Source: Gammaproteobacteria bacterium
Lineage (GTDB): Bacteria > Pseudomonadota > Gammaproteobacteria > Steroidobacterales > Steroidobacteraceae
DNA: 6,442 bases
Direction: 5' to 3'
Assembly: GCA_003156695.1 (NCBI GenBank)
Contig: PMHN01000047.1
Span: 1-6,442 of the forward strand
The position numbers were made by a program, and so were the translations under genes. Position 1 is the stretch's first letter, and each line of letters starts with the position of its first letter. The notes below the pieces were generated by a model that was not told the DNA's origin, made no database searches, and worked only from the letters and a program-made list of their open reading frames with translations. Shown piece by piece: positions 1 to 5,533 of the stretch.

Positions 1-576
1 GGCATGCTCGTGAGCGTCCGCGATGCCGCCGACGCTGCCGGGCGGCTCGGTTTTCCGGTGGTGATCAAGGCGGCGGGCGCGGCGCTGGAGCACAAATCCG
101 AGCTCGGCGGAGTGGTGCTTAACGTGCGCAGCGCGGCCGAGGCCGGCGCCGCCGCGCAGCGCCTGTCGAGTCTTGCGACTACGTTACTGGTCGAAGAGAT
201 GGTGACCGACGGTGTCGTGGAAATCCTGGTCGGCATGTCCGTCGATCCGCAGTTCGGTCAGTTGCTGGTGCTCGGCGCGGGGGGCGTTCTGACTGAACTG
301 CTGGGCGACAGCGTGTGCCTGCTGCCGCCGTTCGAGGCGGCCTCTATTGAGACGGCGCTGCGTAAGCTGCGGGTGGGGAAATTGCTCGCCGGTTACCGCG
401 GTCAGCCCGCCGCGGATGTCGCGGCGCTGGTGGAGGCCGTACTCGCCTGCACGCGCTATGCTGCCGCCAATCTCGAGCGGCTGGTGGAACTCGATATGAA
501 TCCCGTCATCGTGCGCCCGGCCGGAAGCGGCGCCGTGGCGGTCGACGCTTTGATCCGCCTGGTGGAGGAACGCTGA
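1..576 (+). CDS. ATP-grasp acyl-CoA ligase (NDP-forming acetyl-CoA synthetase family), C-terminal part, 5'-truncated by window
   Basis: The 191 codons present match the ATP-grasp domain (ATP-grasp_5 type) of ADP-forming acetate/acyl-CoA ligases, which make an acyl-CoA from an acid, CoA and ATP through phospho-enzyme chemistry. Visible landmarks in order are FPVVIKA with the nucleotide-binding lysine, HKSELGGV, VEEMVTDGVVEILVG followed by DPQFG, the glycine-rich LGAGG, and the C-terminal ELDMNPVIV plus AVDA. The first residues already align inside the domain, so the ATG at position 4 is an internal Met. The real start, and probably the CoA-binding and ligase domains of a fused protein of about 700 residues, lie upstream of the window. 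The stop is 2 nt before the CaiD-like gene, so the two are almost certainly co-transcribed. By context it may activate gamma-butyrobetaine, crotonobetaine or carnitine. The family call is secure; the substrate is inference. Confidence 0.9.
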   Translation, partial: GMLVSVRDAADAAGRLGFPVVIKAAGAALEHKSELGGVVLNVRSAAEAGAAAQRLSSLATTLLVEEMVTDGVVEILVGMSVDPQFGQLLVLGAGGVLTELLGDSVCLLPPFEAASIETALRKLRVGKLLAGYRGQPAADVAALVEAVLACTRYAAANLERLVELDMNPVIVRPAGSGAVAVDALIRLVEER

Positions 577-578
577 CC

Positions 579-1355
579 ATGTCCCACGGCATCAAGACAG
601 CAACCGATGGCGCGGTGCTCGAGGTGACCATCGATCGCCCGAAGGCGAACGCCATCGACCTGGCGGCCAGCCGGCGGCTGAACGACGTGTTCACCGCTTT
701 CCGCGACGACCCGGCGCTGCGCGTGGCGATCGTGACGGGTGCCGGTGAGCGCTTCTTCTGTCCCGGCTGGGACCTGAAAGCGGCAGCCGCCGGTGAGCGC
801 TCAGACGAGGACTGGGGAGTGGGCGGCTTCGGCGGCCTGAATCATCCGCGCAATCTCGACAAGCCCCTCATTGCGGCGGTCAACGGCATCGCCTGCGGCG
901 GGGGCTTCGAGATCGTGCTGGGCACCGACATCATCGTGATGGAGGAACACGCGAAGTTCGCGCTCCCCGAGATCAATGTTGGTGTGCTCGCTGACGCCGG
1001 CACCATCAAGTTGCGGCGCCGTATCCCCTATCACGTCGCCGTCGAGTTCCTGATGACCGGGCGCTGGATGGACGCGCAGGAGGCCAGGCACTGGGGACTG
1101 GCCAACCACGTGGTGCCCAAGGGCCAGGGACTCGCGAAAGCGCGTGAGATTGCCCGCCAGCTCGCCGACGGGCCGCCGCTGTTGTTTCCGGCCATCAAGC
1201 AGCTGCTGCGCCACACCGAGATGGTGGCCGAGAACCCCGCGTTTGAGGTGCACGACAGCCTGGCCGGCGTGCAGCAGGTCATTCGCTCGGAGGACCTCAA
1301 GGAGGGAGCGAGCGCCTTTGCCGCCAAGCGCAAGCCCGTCTGGAAGGGCAAGTAG
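579..1355 (+). CDS. caiD: Enoyl-CoA hydratase/isomerase family protein, CaiD-like (carnitinyl-CoA dehydratase)
   Basis: This 258-residue crotonase would interconvert crotonobetainyl-CoA and L-carnitinyl-CoA in the cytoplasm. From memory of the E. coli CaiD sequence (261 residues), it aligns without gaps over at least the first 140 residues. Shared stretches include RPKANAID (about 20-27), FRDDP, LRVAI.TGAGE.FF, GWDLKAAA (63-70), LDKP.IAAVNG (93-103) and the C-terminal PVWKG. The two acidic residues used as acid/base in crotonases are present as Glu111 (in GGGFE) and Glu131 (in ALPE), the same numbers as in E. coli CaiD. The start is fixed by GGAGG at 564-568, inside the end of the ligase gene, 10 nt before ATG. 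The 2-nt gap suggests translational coupling with the ligase. It could act on another 2-enoyl-CoA, but the nearby carnitine dehydrogenase supports the carnitine assignment. Confidence 0.88.
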   Translation: MSHGIKTATDGAVLEVTIDRPKANAIDLAASRRLNDVFTAFRDDPALRVAIVTGAGERFFCPGWDLKAAAAGERSDEDWGVGGFGGLNHPRNLDKPLIAAVNGIACGGGFEIVLGTDIIVMEEHAKFALPEINVGVLADAGTIKLRRRIPYHVAVEFLMTGRWMDAQEARHWGLANHVVPKGQGLAKAREIARQLADGPPLLFPAIKQLLRHTEMVAENPAFEVHDSLAGVQQVIRSEDLKEGASAFAAKRKPVWKGK

Positions 1356-1398
1356 CAGTTCAGGCGCACGGCTGCCGGGGCAGCATCCGGCACGGCCT
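1356..1398. terminator. Short convergent intergenic spacer with overlapping GC-rich hairpins (possible terminator)
   Basis: These 43 nt separate the stop codons of the CaiD-like gene (+) and the acyl-CoA dehydrogenase (-). Two mutually exclusive small stems are visible: GCTGC 1371-1375 with GCAGC 1380-1384, and TGCCGG 1373-1378 with CCGGCA 1387-1392. Neither is followed by a T-tract on either strand, so intrinsic termination is only possible, not shown. Transcripts from both sides may overlap here. Confidence 0.3.
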
Positions 1399-2562
1399 TC
1401 AGCCACCCAGCGGGCGCAGCAGCGCGCGCGAGATGATGTGCCGTTGCACTTCACTGGTGCCATCCCAGATGCGCTCGATGCGCGCGTCACGCCAGATCCG
1501 CTCCAGCGGCATCTCGGTCATGAGTCCCATGCCGCCGTGAATCTGCAGCGCCTCGTCCGCGACCATCGCCAGCATCTCGGTCGCCTTGAGCTTCGCGATT
1601 GCCATGTCGGCGTCGGTTGCAGTCTTGTGTTGCAGCTTCCAGGCCGCTTCCAGTGTCAGCAGCTCCGCAGCACGCAGCTCGACCGCCATGTCCGCGAGCT
1701 TGAATGACACACCCTGGAACTTGCCGATCTGCTGCCCGAACTGCCTGCGATCCACCGCCCATTGCATGGCGCATTCAAGCGCCCGCTGCGCGCGGCCGAG
1801 GCAATTCGCCGCCACCTGCAGGCGCGTCGCCCCGAGCCAGGTGTTGGCAACTTCAAATCCCTGGTGCAGCTGCCCCAGCACCGCCGCCGCGGGCAAACGG
1901 CAGTCGGTGAACTCCAGAATGCTGTTGGTGTAGCCGCGGTGTGAGACGTTCTGGTAACCCGGCCGCACCTTGAAGCCGGCGGTACCGGTATCGACCAGGA
2001 ATGCAGTGATGAGCCGGCGCTTGCCGCGTGGCGTGTCCTCCTCGCCCGTGGCAGCAAACAGGATCACGAAGTCCGCGTGGTCGGCATGGCTGATAAAGTG
2101 CTTGGTGCCGTTGACGATGAAATCCCCGCCCACCAGCCGCGCGCTGGTCCTCATGCCACGCAGATCCGAGCCGGCCTCCGGCTCGCTCATCGCCAGGCAT
2201 TCGCTGCGTTCACCGCGGACCGCCGGCAGCAGGTAGCGCTCGCGCTGGGCGCCCTCGCAAGCCAGGAGGATGTTCGAGGGACGCGCGACGCAGGCGCTGT
2301 GCAGCACATAGCTCGTGTGTCCGAGTTCCTTCTCGTACAGCATCCAGCTCACCGCATCGAGCCCCGCCCCACCGACCTCGGTGGGCATGTTGGCCGCGTA
2401 CAGGCCGGCTGCAATCGCCTTGGCCTTCAGTTCGCGCCGCAAATCCTCGCGCAACTTACCGGTGTCCTCAACCTCGCGCTCGTGAGGCACGAGTTCCTGG
2501 CGGACGAATTCGCGGGTGGTGCTGACGATCAGCTGCTGTTCTTCGGTCAGCGCAAAGTCCAT
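1399..2562 (-). CDS. Acyl-CoA dehydrogenase family protein, possibly gamma-butyrobetainyl-CoA dehydrogenase
   Basis: This 387-residue FAD-dependent acyl-CoA dehydrogenase has the normal family length and would introduce the 2,3 double bond of an acyl-CoA, passing electrons to ETF. Landmarks are the start MDFALTEEQ, the FAD/substrate signature AMSEPEAGSDLRG (124-136), NGTKHFISHA (151-160), DRRQFGQQIGKFQ (271-283) and QIHGGMG (340-346). The C-terminal motif reads IWDGTSEVQR, so residue 367 is Asp (codon at 1462-1464) where MCAD/SCAD-type enzymes carry the catalytic Glu. The alternative base position used by isovaleryl-CoA dehydrogenase aligns with Thr246. The start is supported by AGGAGA (2568-2573), which overlaps the TGA of the tetR gene; the gap to that gene is 10 nt. 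As third gene after the carnitine dehydrogenase, it is a reasonable candidate for gamma-butyrobetainyl-CoA dehydrogenase. The exact substrate is inferred. Confidence 0.9.
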   Translation of the reverse strand: MDFALTEEQQLIVSTTREFVRQELVPHEREVEDTGKLREDLRRELKAKAIAAGLYAANMPTEVGGAGLDAVSWMLYEKELGHTSYVLHSACVARPSNILLACEGAQRERYLLPAVRGERSECLAMSEPEAGSDLRGMRTSARLVGGDFIVNGTKHFISHADHADFVILFAATGEEDTPRGKRRLITAFLVDTGTAGFKVRPGYQNVSHRGYTNSILEFTDCRLPAAAVLGQLHQGFEVANTWLGATRLQVAANCLGRAQRALECAMQWAVDRRQFGQQIGKFQGVSFKLADMAVELRAAELLTLEAAWKLQHKTATDADMAIAKLKATEMLAMVADEALQIHGGMGLMTEMPLERIWRDARIERIWDGTSEVQRHIISRALLRPLGG

Positions 2563-2567
2563 CAGGT

Positions 2568-2573
2568 TCTCCT
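2568..2573 (-). promoter_or_regulatory. Shine-Dalgarno site of the acyl-CoA dehydrogenase gene, overlapping the tetR stop
   Basis: On the - strand AGGAGA begins with the last base of the tetR stop codon TGA (2575-2573). Six bases separate AGGAG from the ATG at 2562. Ribosomes finishing tetR therefore stop on the start region of the next gene, which predicts translational coupling and fixes the start. Confidence 0.75.
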
Positions 2574-3214
2574 CATGCGGACGCCCTGCGGCTGGTGCGC
2601 TGCGTCGCGGAGCCGGCGCGGCGCGTCGCCCAGCCGTGCAGCAACTGCAGCTGCAGGCGCAATTGTCCGATCTGGCGCTCGGCCGGCCAGTCGCTGCGAC
2701 TGGTCACGGTGCTGGCGGTGATGCCATTGATGAAGGTCATCACCGAACGCAGCACCTGCTCGCGCGTCGCGGCTGGCCACCCCTGCCACCCGCTCCAGCC
2801 GCGTGCGAGGCAGCGCTCGAACAGGCGCAGATACTCGCGATGCAACCAGCCGTTGATGCGCTTCAGGCGCTTGTCGGCCGGCACCTGTCCCCAGAACGCG
2901 ATCCAGAACGCACACTCGGTGTAGCGCGTCTCGTCAACCGGCAGCGCCTCGGTCAGCACCGCGAGCAGCTCCGCCGGCCGGTCTGCGCCGCTCGGGGTGA
3001 GCCGCTCTTCGATGCGGCGCAGAATCAGACGCAAGGCGGCGATGACGATGTCCTGCTTGGTGTCGAAGTAATGCGCCACCATGCCGGTGGTGTAGCCCGC
3101 CTCGCGCGCAATGCGCACGATGGTCGCCTGTTCAAAGCCGTACTGCGCTACGACCCGGCAGGCAACCAGCGCAATCTCCTCGCGGCGCTGCTCGTGATCG
3201 ACGATCTTGGGCAT
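2573..3214 (-). CDS. TetR-family transcriptional regulator, BetI-like
   Basis: This 213-residue protein is a one-component repressor-type regulator. The N-terminus MPKIVDHEQRREEI leads into a TetR helix-turn-helix at about residues 10-56, with TIVRIAREAGYTTGMVAHYF as helices 2-3 and DTK starting helix 4. The middle, with CAFWIAFWGQ at 101-110 and the segment to about 190, resembles the BetI-type ligand/dimer domain. BetI controls choline-to-betaine genes, so a quaternary ammonium compound or its CoA ester is a plausible effector. The reading frame stays open upstream to 3322, but ATG 3214 is chosen because AAAGGA lies 6 nt before it and the TetR fold begins there; a longer form would overlap the dehydrogenase gene by about 100 nt. 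The last 20 residues are an Arg/Ser/Thr-rich tail beyond the usual BetI end. It probably autoregulates the operon it sits in. Confidence 0.88.
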   Translation of the reverse strand: MPKIVDHEQRREEIALVACRVVAQYGFEQATIVRIAREAGYTTGMVAHYFDTKQDIVIAALRLILRRIEERLTPSGADRPAELLAVLTEALPVDETRYTECAFWIAFWGQVPADKRLKRINGWLHREYLRLFERCLARGWSGWQGWPAATREQVLRSVMTFINGITASTVTSRSDWPAERQIGQLRLQLQLLHGWATRRAGSATQRTSRRASA

Positions 3215-3220
3215 GGTCTG

Positions 3221-3226
3221 TCCTTT
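3221..3226 (-). promoter_or_regulatory. Shine-Dalgarno site of the tetR gene, overlapping the dehydrogenase stop
   Basis: On the - strand the TAA stop (3227-3225) of the fused dehydrogenase runs directly into AAGGA, giving TAAAGGA, with 6 nt to the ATG at 3214. The arrangement is the same as at the next junction and selects the short start of the regulator. Confidence 0.7.
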
Positions 3227-4679
3227 ACACGCGCGCCGGTAGGTGTGCGTGTGCGGCCTGCACGGCGGCGAGGCGCGCGTGTACCGCCCCATCCATGGGC
3301 GAGGCCCTGGCGGGTGACCCACTCACGTGCACATACAGCTGCTCGGCAGTGCCGAGCAGCGCGTCATCGCGCCGCCGATGCAGACTATGAAAGAGCCGCA
3401 CGCGCTTGTCGGCGACCTCCAGCACCCGGGTCGTGACATACAGCGGCTCGAGGGCACGCGCTTCGGCGCGATGCGTGAGGTGCGCTTCGACGCTGTACAT
3501 CGCGTGCCCCGACTTACGATAGGCGTCGTCGATACCGGCGTGTCTGAAGAGCGCATCGGTCGCATCACCAAACACCTGCAGGTAGCGCGAATCGGTCATG
3601 TGGCCGTTGTAGTCGATCCATTCCGGGCGCACCTGGGTCTCCAGGCGCCACAGCGGCCGCTCGTGCGCGGCCTCAGACACTCCCGCAGCCGCGGTCGCGG
3701 CACTCGCGTACAGGCGTTCCTCGAGCGCGCGCAGCGTCGCACCCGCCCCGATGTTGAAATTCTTCAGCACCTGCTGAATGGCGACCAGGTAGTCGTCCCG
3801 CAGGCGCTCCAGTTCGCGGATCGAGCGGCCGGCCGCCTGCGCCTGCGTGCCGGCAACCATCGCATCGATGAGTGACTCGGTCAGCTCCGGGGCCTCAAGC
3901 TTGGTCCACGGCCACTTCAGACACGGCCCGAATTGCCTGAGCATGTGCCGCATGCCGGTTTCACCGCCGGCGAGGTGGTAGATCAGGTTGGTACCCATAC
4001 CCGCCCAGCGCAGTCCCGGCCCGTACACGATGGCGTCATCGAGCTCGCCCGTGGTCGCCACACCTTCGTTGACCATGTGCAGGATCTCGCGCCAGATCGC
4101 CTCCTGCAGGCGGTCGGTGAGATGCCCGGGCACTTCCCTGCGCACGCGCAACGGGTGCATGCCGATGTAGGTCATGAAGGCGCTGGCGGCATCCAGTGCG
4201 GCCGCCGAGGTCTGTTTGCCACCGACCAACTCCACCAGTGGCAGCAGGTACACCGGGTTAAAAGGATGCGCGACCAGGAAGCGTTCCGGCGCATCCATGT
4301 CGCGTTGCAGGTCCGAGGGCAGCAGCCCGGAGGTGCTGGAGGCGATCACCACATCAGCGGGCGCCTGCCGGCTGACCCCAGCCAGCACGCGCTGCTTGAG
4401 CTCGAGCTGCTCGGGAATGTTCTCCTGGATGAAGTCTGCCTGCCGCGCCATGGCGTCGAGGTCGGTGGTGAAGGACAGGGTCCCCTTGCGCGGCAGCGGC
4501 GCAAACGTCAGTTGCGCGAGCGCCCCGTCGGCATTGGCAACCGCGCCCCGGATCCACTCTTCCATCTGTGGGTTGAGGTCCGCGGCGACGACGTCGATCC
4601 CGAAGTGCAGCGCGCGCGCCGCCCAACCACCGCCGATGACTCCGGTACCCAGTAACCCCAGCGTTTTCACCTGTCGCAT
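3225..4679 (-). CDS. lcdH: Fused L-carnitine 3-dehydrogenase / betainyl-CoA-type thioesterase
   Basis: This 484-residue protein carries two enzymes. Residues 1 to about 320 form a 3-hydroxyacyl-CoA-dehydrogenase-type oxidoreductase: Rossmann motif G11-T-G-V-I-G16, Asp34 after the second strand favouring NAD+, SSTSG with Ser116, the catalytic dyad His137 (HPFNP) and Glu149 (LVELV), and a helical C-terminal domain starting near VPGHLTDRLQE (182-192). This is the carnitine dehydrogenase pattern (carnitine to 3-dehydrocarnitine). After an Ala-rich linker (about 324-337) comes a hotdog thioesterase of the 4-hydroxybenzoyl-CoA type with D355-YNGHM. Fused forms of carnitine dehydrogenase and betainyl-CoA thioesterase are known in rhizobia, while Pseudomonas has separate cdhA and cdhB genes. 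It is the first gene of the three-gene - strand operon. ATG 4679 is the only good start; the upstream GGGCGG is a weak ribosome site. The first domain could act on another 3-hydroxy acid. Confidence 0.87.
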   Translation of the reverse strand: MRQVKTLGLLGTGVIGGGWAARALHFGIDVVAADLNPQMEEWIRGAVANADGALAQLTFAPLPRKGTLSFTTDLDAMARQADFIQENIPEQLELKQRVLAGVSRQAPADVVIASSTSGLLPSDLQRDMDAPERFLVAHPFNPVYLLPLVELVGGKQTSAAALDAASAFMTYIGMHPLRVRREVPGHLTDRLQEAIWREILHMVNEGVATTGELDDAIVYGPGLRWAGMGTNLIYHLAGGETGMRHMLRQFGPCLKWPWTKLEAPELTESLIDAMVAGTQAQAAGRSIRELERLRDDYLVAIQQVLKNFNIGAGATLRALEERLYASAATAAAGVSEAAHERPLWRLETQVRPEWIDYNGHMTDSRYLQVFGDATDALFRHAGIDDAYRKSGHAMYSVEAHLTHRAEARALEPLYVTTRVLEVADKRVRLFHSLHRRRDDALLGTAEQLYVHVSGSPARASPMDGAVHARLAAVQAAHAHLPARV

Positions 4680-4721
4680 GCTCGAACACCGCCCGTAATC
4701 ACGCGCGCCAATGACCGCGCC

Positions 4722-4751
4722 TTTTTAATGTCGTCATAATAATATAATAAA
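4722..4751. promoter_or_regulatory. AT-rich island in the divergent intergenic region (candidate promoter core)
   Basis: Of these 30 bases 26 are A or T, in a window that is otherwise GC-rich. On the + strand there is an exact TATAAT at 4743-4748, but only a T-run (4722-4726) where a -35 box would be. On the - strand TATTAT (4741-4736) could be a -10 box for the dehydrogenase operon, without a recognisable -35. The position, 43-72 nt before the dehydrogenase start and about 150 nt before the secreted-protein start, fits a promoter that depends on an activator or is controlled by the TetR regulator. The strand or strands it serves cannot be decided from sequence. Confidence 0.45.
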
Positions 4752-4828
4752 GTGCTGCCCCGCGCACGGCCGCCCGACAACTCCCGCCCGGCGGCCCCGT
4801 GGCAAGTTCACTGGCCGTTCAGCTCGAC

Positions 4829-4842
4829 CCGAGCATGCTCGG
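4829..4842. promoter_or_regulatory. 14-bp perfect palindrome CCGAGCATGCTCGG (candidate operator)
   Basis: The sequence is a perfect dyad with no spacer. After a one-base bulge at 4843, CGAC (4825-4828) can pair with GTCG (4844-4847), giving a longer imperfect dyad of 23 nt. It lies between the divergent dehydrogenase operon and the secreted-protein gene, 61 nt before the latter's ATG. A loopless palindrome is a better fit to a dimeric DNA-binding protein, such as the adjacent TetR regulator, than to an RNA hairpin. The binding partner is unknown. Confidence 0.4.
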
Positions 4843-4902
4843 CGTCGCAATGATTTCCGGGCGCCAACGCCTGTCTCAACACTCATGCAGAGGTGACGGC
4901 TC

Positions 4903-5376
4903 ATGTCGAAGTCAATCGGAATTGCCGCGCTCGCCGCCGCGCTCGCCCTGGCGAGTGTGAGTTTCGCTCAGGCCCCGGCTGATGCACCGGCCGGCTCCAC
5001 CGGTCTGTGCAAGGACGGCAGCTACTATTCGGGCGCGACCAGGAAAGGCGCGTGCGCCGGCCACCAGGGAGTCAAGCAGTGGTACGGAGCAGCAGCCGCG
5101 ACACCTGCCACGGGCACGGCAGCTTCTGCCGCCGCTGCCACCGCGGCTCCGGCTGCAGCGCCCGCCGCTGCGAAGTCCGCCACGGCAGCCCCGGCGTTGG
5201 CCGCGACAGCGGTCCCCGGTGGCGGCCCCGGCATGGTCTGGGTGAACAGGTCCACCAAGGCGTATCACTGCTCGACCGACAAGTACTACGGCAAAACGCA
5301 GGACGGCGAGTACCTTTCCGAAGCGAACGCGAAGGCCCAGGGCTTCCACGCGGCTCACGGCAAGACCTGCCAGTAA
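4903..5376 (+). CDS. Secreted two-domain protein with DUF3761-like N-terminal module
   Basis: This 157-residue protein of unknown function begins with a signal peptide (MSKS, then an Ala/Leu-rich core) likely cut after SFA (residue 22) or AQA (24). Residues 33-61 match the short DUF3761 pattern, LCKDGSYY followed by KGACAGHQGVKQWY, with Cys36 and Cys51. An Ala/Pro/Thr linker (about 63-104) joins this to a C-terminal module at 110-157 with VWVN, YHC, YYGKT.DGEYLSEA.A and a final GKTC, carrying Cys123 and Cys156. The two Cys pairs could form disulfides outside the cytoplasm. I have seen similar VWVN/YYGKT modules in proteobacterial hypothetical proteins but know no function. AGAGG at 4889-4893 supports the start. 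It is divergent from the dehydrogenase operon and probably transcribed alone. Confidence 0.85.
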   Translation: MSKSIGIAALAAALALASVSFAQAPADAPAGSTGLCKDGSYYSGATRKGACAGHQGVKQWYGAAAATPATGTAASAAAATAAPAAAPAAAKSATAAPALAATAVPGGGPGMVWVNRSTKAYHCSTDKYYGKTQDGEYLSEANAKAQGFHAAHGKTCQ

Positions 5377-5395
5377 CAGACTGTGTCGATCGGGG

Positions 5396-5415
5396 CGGCG
5401 GGAGGGACCCCGCCG
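5396..5415 (+). terminator. GC-rich hairpin after the secreted-protein gene (possible terminator)
   Basis: CGGCGGG (5396-5402) pairs perfectly with CCCGCCG (5409-5415) around a six-base loop, starting 20 nt after the stop codon. Wobble and Watson-Crick pairs can extend the base of the stem. The following bases (TCTGCCTGG) contain no real T-tract, so the terminator role rests on position and stem strength only. Confidence 0.4.
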
Positions 5416-5467
5416 TCTGCCTGGTGTGAATCTCGCGTGACGTGCACGCGGCAGCGCCGCGAGGGCC

Positions 5468-5497
5468 TTGAGCCGCGCGTTGCCTTTGCAGCACAAT
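5468..5497 (+). promoter_or_regulatory. Candidate sigma-70 promoter for the yidB-like gene
   Basis: TTGAGC (5468-5473) and CACAAT (5492-5497) each match 4 of 6 consensus bases with an 18-nt spacer, about 37 nt before the gene start. Such partial matches are common by chance, so the support is weak; its position after a hairpin and before the gene is reasonable. Confidence 0.28.
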
Positions 5498-5533
5498 GCC
5501 GCGGCGGATCCCACTCACGACCCGGAGAACAAT

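Noticed and set aside
801..1490. 229-codon open frame on - opposite the CaiD-like gene
   Set aside because: It lies antisense to a gene with clear crotonase motifs, has no ribosome site or recognisable domain, and is expected from high-GC codon bias.
3215..3322. Longer N-terminus for the TetR regulator
   Set aside because: It would overlap the dehydrogenase gene by about 100 nt and add a Pro/His/Arg-rich stretch not seen in TetR proteins; ATG 3214 has a good ribosome site.
2516..3436. 306-codon open frame on + across the tetR gene and its flanks
   Set aside because: Composition is Arg/Ala/Gln-rich without domain signature, and it runs antisense to three well supported genes.
3933..4655. 240-codon open frame on + opposite the dehydrogenase
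   Set aside because: It is a shadow of the Rossmann-domain coding strand; the translated sequence is His/Gln/Arg-rich and matches nothing known.
4704..4721. Direct repeat CGCGCC at 4704-4709 and 4716-4721 as a regulator site
   Set aside because: Six GC-only bases recur easily by chance in this composition, and no third copy or dyad supports it.
5101..5220. GC-rich repetitive stretch in the secreted-protein gene as a DNA repeat
   Set aside because: It is explained by Ala/Pro codons in the interdomain linker; there is no regular repeat unit.
4912..5514. 200-codon open frame on - opposite the secreted-protein gene
   Set aside because: The opposite strand has a signal peptide, a known module and a ribosome site; this frame is Arg/Gly-rich and overlaps it almost fully.
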